Source: Microglena sp. YARC (taxonomy: Eukaryota; Chlorophyta; Chlorophyceae; Chlamydomonadales; Chlamydomonadaceae). From it: a stretch of DNA of 64,000 nt. Location: assembly GCA_022414725.1 (NCBI GenBank), contig JAJSRW010000056.1, positions 1 through 64,000 of the forward strand. Direction: 5' to 3'. The position numbers and the translations under genes are program-made. The notes beneath the pieces were generated by a model. The model was not told the DNA's origin. It did not search any database and saw only the letters and a program-made list of their open reading frames with translations. Shown here piece by piece: positions 1 to 13,600 of this stretch (position 1 is the first letter of the stretch; each line of letters starts with the position of its first letter).

Positions 1-2665
1 CCGCTCTCACCCATCCAACATTCCTCCTTCCTCTAAACCCATCCAACATTCTTCTCCATCCAACCTTCCTCCGCCCATCCACGCCATCCAACATTCCTCC
101 TTTTCCAAACCCCAACTTCTCTCCACCTTCCAGCATTTCCTTCCCTCTACACTCCAGCATTCTCCTTACACCTTCCTCCTCCTCCATCCAACATTCCTCC
201 TCCACCCTCACTTTTTCTTCCTCCATCCCAACTTCCTTCTCCTCCAAACTTCCCTCTCCTCAACCTTCTTTCATCCTCCACCTAACCTCCTTCCCTCCAC
301 ATTTTCATACATCCCCTCAACCCCCCCACCCCCCACCCCGCCCTCCACCCATCCAACCTTCCTCCCTCCATCTAACCTTCCTCCTCCACATTTTCCGCTA
401 TAACATCCCTCACCCTCCTCACCCCCACCCCCCCCCGCCTCCACCCATCCAACCTTCCTCCCTGCCATCTAACCTCCTCCCTCCACATTTCATACATCAT
501 CCCTCACGACCCCCCTCACCCCACCCCCACCCCGGCCCTCCATGCACCCATCCAACCTTCCTCCCTCCATCTAACCTCCTCCTCCACATTTTCATACATC
601 CCCTCACCCCCCCCACCCCTCACCCTTGCCTCCACCCATCCAACTCCTCCCTCCATCTAACCTCCCTCCCCTCCACATTTTCATACATCCCTCACCCCCC
701 CCACCCTCAACCGGCCTGCACTGCAACTCCACTTCCATAACCCTCCGCTCCCTCCATTTTTCCATACATCCTCACCGCCACCTCCCAACCCCTCAACTCC
801 GGCTCGCACCCATCCAAACCTCCTCCTCCATCTGACTACTCCTCTCCACATTTCATAATACATCCTCACCCCCCACCCCCCCCCACCCCATCCGCCTCCA
901 CCATCCAACCTTCCTCCCTCCATCTACCCCCTCACACCCCCACTCCCCAGCCCTCGGGCCCCCCCCATCCTTCCTCCTCACTACCTCCCTTCCATTTCCA
1001 CATCCCCTCACCCCCCCCACCCCTCACCCCAACCGGACTCCACCAGCCAACCTTCTCCCTCCATCTAACCTCCCTCCCTCCACATTCATACATCCCGTCA
1101 CCCCCCCCACCGGCCCCACCCGGCCGCTCCACCATCAACCTCCTCTCTCCCATCTAACCTCCTCCACTCGACACATCCATTCATTTTTCCCCCCCCACCA
1201 CCCCCACGCACCGCCTCCAACATTCCTCCATTAAAACTCCCTCCCACCAACATTCTTCCCTCATCCCAACCTTCCTCCCTCCACCCATCCAACATTCCTC
1301 CTTTCACCCAACCTTCCTCCCTCCACCCTTCCAGCATTCCTCCCTCTACCCATCCAGCATTCCTCCTTTCACCCAACCTTCCTCCCTCCTCCCATCCAAC
1401 ATTCCTCCCTCCACCCTTCCAAAACCCTTTCCTTCCTCCCATCCAACCAACCTTCCCTTCCTCCTCTAATATCCAAACTTCCTCCCCTCCAACCTTCTTC
1501 CCTCATAACCTCCTTCCCTCCACATTTTCATACATCCCCTCACCCCCCACCCAGCCCTCCACCCATCAAACCTTCCTCCCACCATCTAACCTCCCTCCCT
1601 CCACATTTTCATACATCCCCTCACCCCCACACCCCACCCCGCCTCCACCCATCCAACCTTCTCCTCCCATCTAACCTCCCTCCCTCCACATTTTCATACA
1701 TCCCCTCACCCCCCCCGACCCCATCCCCACCCCCACCCCGCCCTCACCCATCCATCCTTCCTCCCTCCATCTAACCTCCCTCCCTCCACATTTTTCATAC
1801 ATCACCTCACCCCCACCCCCACCCGGCCTCCACCCATCCAACCTTCCTCCTCATCTAACCTCCCTCCTCACATTTTCATACCCCTCACCCCCACCACCCC
1901 TCACCCCGGCCTCCACCCATCCAACCTCCCTCCCTCCATCTAACCTCCCTCCCTCCACATTTTCATACATCACCTCACCCCCCACCCCTCAACCCGGCCT
2001 CCACCATCCAACCTCCCTCCCTCCATCTGACCTCCTCCCTCCCTATTTCCATAACATCCCCTCACCCCCCCACCCCCCCCCCGGCCTCCACCCATCCAAC
2101 CTTCCTCCCTCCATCTAACCTCCCTCCCTCCACATTTCCATACATCCCTCACCCCCCCATCCCCACCCGGCTCCACCCATCCAACCTTCCTCCCTCCATC
2201 TAACCTCCCTCCCTCCACATTTCCATACATCCCTCACCCCCCCCACCCCCCACCCCGGCCTCCACCCATCAACCTCCCTCCCTCCATCTAACCTCCCTCC
2301 CTCCACATTTTCATACATTGCCTCACCCCCACCCCCACCCCCCACCCCCACCCCGGCCTCCACCCATCCAACCTTCCTCCCTCCATCTAAACCTCCCCCT
2401 CCACATTTTCATACATCCCCCCACCCCACCCGCCTCACCCATCCAACCTTCCTCCCTCCATTAAACCACCCTCCCTCCACATTTTCAATACATCCCCTCA
2501 CCCCCCCCACACCCCACCTCGGCCTCCACCCATCCAACCTTCCTCCCTCCATCTAACCTCCCTCCCTCCACATTTCCATACATCCCCTCACCCCCCCCAC
2601 ACCCACCCCCGGCCTCCACCCATCCAACCTTCCTCCCACACCGCCCTCCACCTCAACATTTCCAG
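1..2665. repeat. CT/CCACC-rich minisatellite, ~88-bp unit
   Basis: Degenerate tandem array whose unit carries CATCCAACCTTCCTCC, CCATCTAACCTCC and CACATTTTCATACATC. It runs to the acceptor of the first recognised tmcB exon and is probably the intron upstream of it. Small length differences between units break all reading frames, so open frames here are not genes. Confidence 0.85.
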
Positions 2666-3099
2666 CTTCCAGTGGGCGAACGTCCGAAACCGATAACCCG
2701 CAACGTCTCCTTCAACGACCGTCCAGATATCAGCCTACCATTTTTTCCTATCCCCAAGAGAGACCCCTCAAAGCTAAGCTTCGGCTCTGACGGACATCCA
2801 CCTGACCCTACTACACTAGACTCCGGAGGCATCCCTGACAGTCCGCAAGGTTCGGAGACTCGCCTAACCCCCTTGGCCACTGTAGAAGAGCAGCCCATGC
2901 CTTTGGGACAGGAAGGTTTGGCTTTTCGTCAGTCCAGCTTCAACTCAGTCCAAAGTTTTGTCTTGAAGGACGGGACGTGCGATTTGGAACATGGGCCTGG
3001 TAGCGGTGCGGATTTTCCGTCTCCCCTAGCGAATGAATATTCCTACCCAGAGCTGAACCAAGGTGGAGACTACCCGTACAACGGCTACGACCCCCGCAT
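2666..3099 (+). CDS. tmcB: tmcB exon: cytosolic Ser/Pro-rich segment
   Basis: Follows acceptor TTTCCAG and ends before donor GTAAGT in phase 2. It encodes a low-hydrophobicity segment from [20 protein letters not shown] to YPYNGYDPR. The last codon is completed by the G at 5198 to give Met. No family motif was recognised; codon order is clean compared with the flanking satellite. Confidence 0.8.
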
Positions 3100-4638
3100 G
3101 TAAGTGATGTGAGGTTGATCAGGGATTTTTCCCCCGCTATATAATAGCGATCGGTAGTTTCGACCCCGTTTCAGCGAAATCGTCGCTATAAAAAAGTAAA
3201 AAAAAAAAAAAAATGTTTGCCCTATCTCCATTAGTGCGACCCTGAGTGGTACGGATGGTTGTCACCTATTACCTAGTACAAAAAAAACTTTTTTTTGCTA
3301 ATAAGTTACCTAACCACATCAGTTCAACATATAAATACTCAGATTTGGGTTCTCTCAGGTTGTGGGAAGCAGGCAAAGTAAAACATGTGATTTTTTTCAC
3401 TTTGGGGGCTCCTTAAGTCGGTACGGATTTTGCATAGAAGTGGAACGGAGCCTATCACTATCAAAAACAAGTTTTCGTAAAATACAAGCAGGTAGCCCTA
3501 TTGTGGACATCTTTCTTCATAAGAAATTGTTACATCAGGTTTTGGATGGCAGTACATGGGCAGTACGGGTGAATATTGACCCCCAAAATACTGATTATTT
3601 ACATATTTTGGGTGCCCTAAGTGTGGTTCAACGCTGCACAAGCTGAATTGTTTCATTTTGGGTCTAGCTTTGCTTCGTAGCACGAGGACTAACTTTTTTC
3701 TTTTTTTTTGAAATTTCAAAATTCAAAATTCAAATTTATTTTCAAAATATATTCAAAAAACAACTTTTTTAACTTTTTTTCGAGCATCCACATCTGAAAT
3801 TAGTTTTTGATTTGGAAAGGGGGGTGAAATATCAAGTTGGGAGGTGGGATTGGGAGGTGATAAGTTGAATTTTCGAGTTGTACTGCTATCTCAGTAAATT
3901 CCGAGGCCAAGGCTGAAGCGCAGCCTCCGACCTTGTGGTAGGGGTTTGATAAGCCTTTCTTCCCGCGGTAACATGTTTCGGAATAGCTCGCGCGGCCTTG
4001 TGTCTGGCGCGATCTGGATTTTTACCACAATTTATCGCACATATGATGTACTGCCATCGGCCTTCCGTATAAGGCTGCTCGCGACCGCATGCGAATGCGG
4101 ACTGGAAATACATGTGCGGATAGCTGACACAATCGCGCGGAAGGTGGGCCAGACAGAATTCGATTCCGAGCATTTTGGGCCCTGAACGGCTCTGTACCAC
4201 AATCTTGTACCAACTTAGGGCGTTTTGGGACTTAGGCACCTATGGAGATATCTCTGTGATAAATGGCCCCTAATGGCCCTAAAAAGCTACAAAAAGGTAC
4301 AGAATGCCTTAAAACGCTGTACCGGGAGGAGCCCTGAAACCATTTAGCTAGAAAAAACCCACTTTAAGATTTGAAAAGAAATCACTGAGGTTGATTGAAG
4401 GGTGCGTGGTGGAAGGTGGTGGGTGGTTGAAGCAAGTTTGCTTCTACCAGAACAAAAGGCTACATCCCTCACATGTTGACAGGCAAATACAGATACAGAC
4501 AGACACAGACAGGAACAGAAAGACAGGCACAGACAGGCACATAAAGATAGACACAGACAGATACAGACAGACAGACAGGCAGGCAGGCAGGCAGACAGAC
4601 ACGGACAGACACGGACAGACACAGACAGGCACGGACAG

Positions 4639-4679
<41 letters not shown>

Positions 4680-7600
4680 TATAGAAAGACAAACCATACA
4701 ACACTGCCCCCACTTGAATTCCAACCCTCAGTTTTGGATCCCTACAGGTCACACACCACTGGACGGGCTGACAAACAGACACAGACAGACACAGACAGAC
4801 AGACACAGACAGACACAGACAGATAGACAGACAGACACAGACAGATAGACAGACAGACACAGACAGACACAGACACAGGACAGATAGACAGACAGACACA
4901 GACAGATAGACAGAAGACAGACAGACACAGACAGATAGACAGACAGACACAGACAGACACAGACAAATAGACAGACAGACAAAGACAGACACAGACAGAC
5001 AGACAGACAGACAGACACAGACAGACACAGACAGATAGACAGATAGACAGACAGACACAGACAGACACAGACAGACAGACAGACACAGACAGACAGACAG
5101 ACACAGACAGACACAGACAGACACAGACAGATAGACAGACAGAAAGACCATACAACACTGCCCCCCATTTGAATCCCTCTATCTTGGATCCCTCCAGGTC
5201 CAGCACCTATGCCAACTCCATGCAACGCCACGAGGTCATCTATGTCCCGGAGGATGCATTTGGTGGGGTGGATGAAAATGAGTACCGCAAGGGTGTGCGA
5301 TTCAAGAAACTGATGAAAGTGTTTAACAACACAGTGGTGAGTGCAATGCATCTCGCTGAATCAAAAGTTGCTGGTGGGGGTGGGTGGGTGGGTACCTACA
5401 CACCTACCCACCCATGCACCCATCCACCTACCTTCCCACCTACCCAGCCATCCACCTACCTACCCACCCATCCACCTACCTACCCTCCTACCCACCCATC
5501 CACCCACCTACCACCTACCCACCCATCCAGGCCCAGCAGAAGCTCCGACGCTTCAAGTGGCTGACCATCATATGTGTCGGCTTTTTAGTGGCAGTTCAAA
5601 CCGGTCTGTTCGTGCTCATGTATCAGCTTCTTGAGCAGCAGCAGAGGGAGGTGCAGGTGAGGGACCGCTGCAGCGCATCGTGTGTGCTGGGACTGCTTGT
5701 CACACCACTATTACACACACACTCGATCACTCCCACGCACCCACCCATGTATGAGCTCCTTGAGCAGCAGCAGAGGGAGGTGCAGGTGAGGGACTGCTTG
5801 TTACAGCACTAATACACACACACACACATGTATGAGCTCCTTGAGCAGCAGCAGAGGGGGATGGAGGTGAGGGGCTGCTTGTTACAGCACTAATACACAC
5901 ACACACACACATGTATGATCTCCTTGAGCAGCAGCAGAGGGGGGTGGAGGTGAGGGGCTGCTTGTTACAGCACTAATACACACACACTCCTATGTATGAG
6001 CTCCTTGAGCAGCAGCAGAGGGGGGTGGAGGTGAGGGGCTGCTTGATACAGCACTAATACACACACACCCATGTATGAGCTCCTTGAGCAGCAGCAGAGG
6101 GGGGTGGAGGTGAGGGGCTGCTTGTTACAGCACTAATACACACACACACACACACATGTATGAGCTCCTTGAGCAGCAGCAGAGGGGGGTGGAGGTGAGG
6201 GGCTGCTTGTAACAGCACTAATACACACACGCACCCATGTATGAGCTCCTTGAGCAGCAGCAGAGGGGGGTGGAGGTAAGGGGCTGCTTGTTACAGCACT
6301 AATACACACATACACCCATGTATGAGCTCCTTGAGCAGCAGCAGAGGGGGGTGGAGGTGAGAGGCTGCTTGTTACAGCACTAATACACTCACACACACAT
6401 GTATGAGCTCCTTGAGCAGCAGCAGAGGGGGGTGGAGGTGAGAGGCTGCTTGTTACAGCACTACTACACACACACACACATGTATGAGCTCCTTGAGCAG
6501 CAGCAGAGGTGGGTGCAGGTGAGGGGCTGCTTGTTACAGCACTAATACACACACACACACACACATGTATGAGCTCCTTGAGCAGCAGCAGAGGGGGGTG
6601 GAGGTGAGGGGCTGCTTGTTACAGCACTAATACACACACACTCCTATGTATGAGCTCCTTGAGCAGCAGCAGAGGGGGGTGGAGGTGAGGGGCTGCTTGA
6701 TACAGCACTAATACACACACACCCATGTATGAGCTCCTTGAGCAGCAGCAGAGGGGGGTGGAGGTGAGGGGCTGCTTGTTACAGCACTAATACACACACA
6801 CATGTATGAGCTCCTTGAGCAGCAGCAGAGGGGGGTGGAGGTGAGGGGCTGCTTGTTACAGCACTAATACACACACACACCCATGTATGAGCTCCTTGAG
6901 CAGCAGCAGAGGGGGGTGGAGGTGAGGGGCTGCTTGTTACAGCACTAATACACACACACGCACCCATGTATGAGCTCCTTGAGCAGCAGCAGAGGGGGAG
7001 GTGAGAGGCTGCTTGTTACAGCACTAATACACACACACACATGTATGAGCTCCTTGAGCAGCAGCAGAGGGGGTTGGAGGTGAGAGGCTGCTTGTTGCAC
7101 CACAAAAAGCACTCATCACTCAGTGCACTTGCCACGACAGTGCAAGTCGCTTACTACAACACCCACACTCCTATGTATGAGCTCCTTGAACATCAGCAAA
7201 TGGAGGTGCTGGTAAGGGACTGCTGCCAGTTTTGTTATCAGCTTTCCGTAGGTCAAGGTGGGTAGGTTGGCAAAATGTGCGCCGCATGACTGATTTCAGG
7301 ACTGTGGTGTGGCACGGTTTCCTTGGCCCAATATAGGGGGGTCGTAGGAGGAGGGAGGGGGGTCGTAGGGGGAGGGAGGGAGGCCGTAGGAGGAGGGATG
7401 GTGGTCGTAGGAGGAGGGAGGGGGGCCGTAGGAGGAGGGAGGGGGGTCTTAGGAGGAGGGAGGGGGTCGTAGGAGGAGGGAAGGGGTCGTAGGAGGAGGG
7501 AGGGGGTCGTAGGTGGGAAGTCAACCCCAGAGGGGTCATTCCCATGATGTGCTCTTTGTTTTTCTAGCTTTGTGTAGGTCAAGTAGGGTGGAGGTACGTG

Positions 7601-10600
7601 GTGAAAAACCCGTAGTACGCAGGTAGGCGGGGTGGTATGGTAGGTAGTATGGTATGGTATTCTTCTCTTTTCAATCCATTCACAAACTCAGGAGAACCCT
7701 AAACCCTAAACCCTCACCCTCACCCTCACCCGCATCTACATCGACATCGACAGACACGCCTGCTGGCAATGCTCTTTGTGCCGCATCACCCTCACCCTCA
7801 CCCTCATCTGCACCCTTACCCTCACCTTCACCCTCACCCTCACCCTTACCCTCACCCTCACCCTCACCCTCATCTGCACCCTTACCCCCACCTTCTCCCT
7901 CACCCTCACCCTTACCGTCACCTCCACCTTCACCTCACCTTCACCCTCATCCTCACCCTTACCCCCACCTTCACACCCACCCTCACCTCCACCTCCGCCC
8001 TCACCCTCACCCTCACCCTCACCCTCATCCTCACCCTTACCCCCACCATCACCCTCACCCTCACCCTTACCCTCACCTCCACCCTCGCCCTCACCCTTAC
8101 CCTCACCTCCACCTTCACCCTCACACTCACCCTCACCTTCACCCTCACCCTCATCCTCATCCTCACCCTTACCCCCACCTTCACCCTCACCCTTACCCCC
8201 ACCTTCACCCCCACCCTCAATTGACAGACACTGGAGAACATGGGTGTCTCATGTCGACAAGCCATGAACATCGTGATCAATGTGCGCCTGCTGGCCATGC
8301 ACTTTGCACCGAAACCCAATGGCTATGTCAATGAGGATCTCCCCCTGATGGCGCCGAACCCCGCCAACATCTCAGGGGTCTTTCTACAGCTGAATCACTT
8401 TGCAAACACCTTCAAGGTGTGCAATTGTGTGTTTGTGTGTGTGCTTCTGTTTGTGTTTATGTTCTTCTGTGTGTGTATTGTGTTCTTCTCTTTGTGTTTG
8501 TGTTTGTGTTCTTCTCTTTGTGCTTTTGTTCTTCTCTTTGTGTTTGTGTTCTTCTCTTTGTATTTTTTTTCTTCTCTTTGTGTTTTTGTTCTTCTCTTTG
8601 TGTTTTTGTTCTTCTCTTTGTGTTTTTGTTCTTCTTTTTGTGTTTTTGTTCTTCTCTTTGTGTTTTTCTTCTTCTCTTTGTGTTTTTGTTCTTCTCCTTG
8701 TGTTTTTGTTCTTCTCTTTGTGTTTTTATTCCTCTCTTTGTTTTTTTGCTCTTCTCTTTGTGTTTTTGTTCTTCTCTTTGTGTTTTTCTTCTTCTCTTTG
8801 TGTTTTTCTTCTTCTCCTTGTGTTTTTGTTCTTCTCTTTGTGTTTGTGTTCTTCTCTTTGTGTTTTTCTTCTTCTCTTTGAGTTTTTCTTCTTCTCCTTG
8901 TGTTTTTGTTCTTCTCTTTGTGTTTGTGTTCTTCTCTTTGTGTTTTTGTTCTTCTCTTTGTGTATGGTTACATCAGATACTGGACCCTCAGACAGCCGTC
9001 GACATCCATGCCACATATATTGAACCACATTTGTCCAGGTCAGCCTGTTTCAGTGATACGATTGGTCTACTGGTACACCAAATCGCTTAAACGAAGCAGA
9101 GTCGGGGGTTCGATTCCCCCTACAGTCACCCTGAGCGTTGCAGGTCGTTGTCAACCGCGATGGTATCTTGTCCAGTCGAGGTAGTAGACCGCACTCTGCC
9201 TGCGTACGACGGGTTCCCTTAATACCACGCCCCACCAGGCGTTCTCATTATTGTTTGGTGTCCAAGACAGGGCCTTCACATGAATGCTTACATCAGATAC
9301 TGCACTCAGACAGATAGCCTACTTACCTACCTACCCACCCACCTGCATACCCACCTGCCCACTCACCTACCTACCCACCCATCCACCTACCTACCCACCC
9401 ATCCACCCCAGGATCTCCACATGGGAACTTACATGGGGTACTCATACCACTGACAGCCTACCTACACAGCACCCACCTTCCTACCTTCCCACCCACCCAC
9501 CCATCCACCCACCTACCTATCCACCCACCCACCCATCCACCCACCTACCTATCCACCCACCCACCCACCCACCAATCCACCAATCCACCTACATACCCAC
9601 CCACCTACCTTCCTGTACACCCACCCATCCACCTACCTACCCACCCACCTACCTACCTAACACCCACCCATCCACCTACCTACCCACCCATCCACCCCAG
9701 GATCTCCACATGGGAGCTTACATGGGATACTCAAACCACCGACAGCTGACAACAGACCACGGCATCAGGGATCTGGTGAGTTGAGCTTCAAATAAATATT
9801 CATATACATATTTAATACAAGTTTAAATAAATAGTATGCCTTATTACGAGTTTAAATAAATAGTATGCCTTATTACGAGTTTAAATAAATAGTATGCCTT
9901 ATTACGAGTTTAAATAAAAAGTATGCCTTATTACGAGTTTAAATAAAGAGTATGCCTTATTACGAGTTTAAATAAATAGTATGCCTTATTACGAGTTTAA
10001 ATAAATAGTATGCCTTATTACGAGTTTAAATAAATAGTATGCCTTATTACAAGTTTAAATAAATAGTATGCCTTATTACGAGTTTAAATAAATAGTATGC
10101 CTTATTACGAGTTTAAATAAATAGTATGCCTTATTACGAGTTTAAATAAATAGTACTCCTTATTACGAGTTTAAATAAATAGTATGCCTTATTACGAGTT
10201 TAAATAAATAGTATGCCTTATTACGAGTTTAAATAAATAGTACTCCTTATTACGAGTTTAAATAAATAGTACTCCTTATTACGAGTTTAAATAAATAGTA
10301 TGCCTTATTACGAGTTTAAATAAATAGTATGCCTTATTACGAGTTTAAATAAATAGTATGCCTTATTACGAGTTTAAATAAATAGTATGCCTTATTACGA
10401 GTTTAAATAAATAGTATGCCTTATTACGAGTTTAAATAAATAGTACTCCTTATTACGAGTTTAAATAAATAGTATGCCTTATTACGAGTTTAAATAAATA
10501 GTATGCCTTATTACGAGTTTAAATAAATAGTATGCCTTATTACGAGTTTAAATAAATAGTATGCCTTATTACGAGTTTAAATAAATAGTATGCCTTATTA

Positions 10601-13600
10601 CGAGTTTAAATAAATAGTACTCCTTATTACGAGTTTAAATAAATAGTACTCCTTATTACGAGTTTAAATAAATAGTACTCCTTATTACGAGTTTAAATAA
10701 ATAGTATGCCTTATTACGAGTTTAAATAAATAGTATGCCTTATTACGAGTTTAAATAAATAGTATGCCTTATTACGAGTTTAAATAAATAGTATGCCTTA
10801 TTACGAGTTTAAATAAATAGTATGCCTTATTACGAGTTTAAATAAATAGTACTCCTTATTACGAGTTTAAATAAATAGTATGCCTTATTACGAGTTTAAA
10901 TAAATAGTATGCCTTATTACGAGTTTAAATAAATAGTATGCCTTATTACGAGTTTAAATAAATAGTATGCCTTATTACGAGTTTAAATAAATAGTATGCC
11001 TTATTACGAGTTTAAATAAATAGTATGCCTTATTACGAGTTTAAATAAATAGTATGCCTTATTACGAGTTTAAATAAATAGTATGCCTTATTACAAGCTT
11101 ATACATATAGTACGCCTTATTACACGCTTAAATAAATAGTAAGCCTTATTATGAGGCATGAGGTTGAGGGGGCCAGTCCGTTTGCTTTCACTGGTGCCAA
11201 CTAGAGTTGAGCCTAAATAAAAAGTTTGCCTTACTACAAGCAAGTTACGAGCGGCGCTCAAACACCAAAACACACACACAAACATACACAAACATACACA
11301 AACATACAAAAACACACACACAAACACACATTAACACACACACACACACAAACACACTCAAACACACACACACAAACATACGCAAACACACACACACAAA
11401 CACACTCAAACACACACACACAAACATACGCAAACACACACACACAAACACACATTAACACACACACACACAAACACACTCAAACACACACACACAAACA
11501 TACACAAACACACACACAAACACACATTAACACACACACACACACATACACACAAACACACATTAACACACACACACACAAACACACTCAAACACACACA
11601 CAAACATACACAAACACACACACAAACACACATTAACACACACACACACACACAAACGCACATTAACACACACACAACACACATTAACACACACACACAC
11701 ACAAACACACATTAACACACACACACACACACAAAACACACATTAACACACACACAAACACACATTAACACACACACACAAACACACATTAACACACACA
11801 CACAAACACACACACAAACAAACACGCTCACGCAGTGGGAGCAGCCTGTCTTGTAGGGGACCCTGGTCATCCAAAACTACATCCACGCACACACAAAAAC
11901 ACACATACATAAATGCACACACACACACTCACACACACACACAAACACACAAACACACAAACACACACAGTGGGAGCAGCCTACGTTGGAGGAGACCATG
12001 ATTTACCATTACTACGTCCACACACACACACATAAACAAAAACACACATACATAAATGCACACACACACACTCACACACACACACACACAAACACACAAA
12101 CACACAAACACACAAACACACACAGTGGGAGCAGCCTACGTTGGAGGAGACCATGATTTACCATTACTACATCCACACACACACACATAAACACGCACAC
12201 ACACACACACATAAACGCGCACAAACACCCTCACACAAACACACACACACGTAGTGGTAGCAGCCTACGTTGGAGGAGACCATGCTTTACCAATATTACA
12301 TCCACACACACACATAAACATGCACACACACATAAGCACAAACACACACACACGTAGTGGTAGCAGCCTACGTTGGAGGAGACCATGATTTACCAATACT
12401 ACATCCACACACACACATAAACGCGCACAAACACCCTCACACAAACACACACACACACATAAACGCGCACAAACGCACTCACACAAGCACACACGCACAA
12501 ACACAAACACACATAAACGCGCACAAACGCACTCACACAAGCACACATACACACACAAACGCACACAAACACACACACATAAACGCGCACAAACGCACTC
12601 ACACAAGCACACATACACACACAAACACACACATAAACGCGCACAAACGCACTCACACACGCACAAACACAAACACACACACACACACACACACACAAAC
12701 GCGCACAAATGCACTCACACAAGCACACACGCACACAAACACAAACACACACACACACACATAAACGCGCACAAATGCACTCACACAAGCACACATGCAC
12801 AAACACAAACACACACAAACACACACACACATAAACGTGCTCAAACGCACTCACACAAGCACACACGCACAAACACCAACACACACAAACACACACACAC
12901 ACACACACATACACGCAGTGGGAGCAGCCTACGTTGGAGGAGACCACGATTTTCCAAGACTACAGCAGCCAACCGATCAACCCGAGTAATCCCTCGGCAT
13001 CCTTCGAGTTCCGATACACACAGAAAAACATCAGCCTCTTCGAGCTTGGCATGGCCGTGATATCTTCTAGCTTGGACACACACAAACATACGCACAAGCA
13101 CAAACACACACACACCCAAACACACACACGCACACACACACGCAGTGGGAGCAGCCTACGTTGGAGGAGACCAAGATTTTCCAAGACTACAGCAGCCAAC
13201 CGATCAACCCGAGTAATCCCTTGGCATCCTTCGAGTTCCGGTATACACAGAAATACATCAGCCTCTTCAAGCTGGGCATGGCAGTGATATCTTCTAGCTT
13301 GGACACACACAAATAAGCGCACACAAACACACAAACAAACACACACACACAAGCACCAAGACACACAAACACACTCAAACACACACACACAAGCACAAAC
13401 ACACTAACACACACACACACACAAACACGCAGTGGGAGCAGCCTACATTGGTGGAGACCACGATTTTCCAAGACTACAGCAGCCAACCGATCAACCCGAG
13501 TAATCCCTTGGCATCCTTCGAGTTCCGGTATACACAGAAAAACATCAGCCTCTTCGAGCTGGGCATGGCAGTGATATCTTCTAGCTTGGACACACACAAA

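Noticed and set aside
3362..4239. Small open frames inside the hAT-like element
   Set aside because: 60-117 codons, overlapping on both strands, no transposase motif; not supported as genes.
4444..5351. Long Cys/Leu/Ser/Val open frames antisense to the ACAGACAG array
   Set aside because: Microsatellite without stops in these frames; no unique coding sequence.
9060..9135. A tRNA gene (T-arm GGGGGTTCGATTCCCCC)
   Set aside because: Repeated with a long shared tail elsewhere, and acceptor and anticodon arms do not form a convincing cloverleaf; called a SINE.
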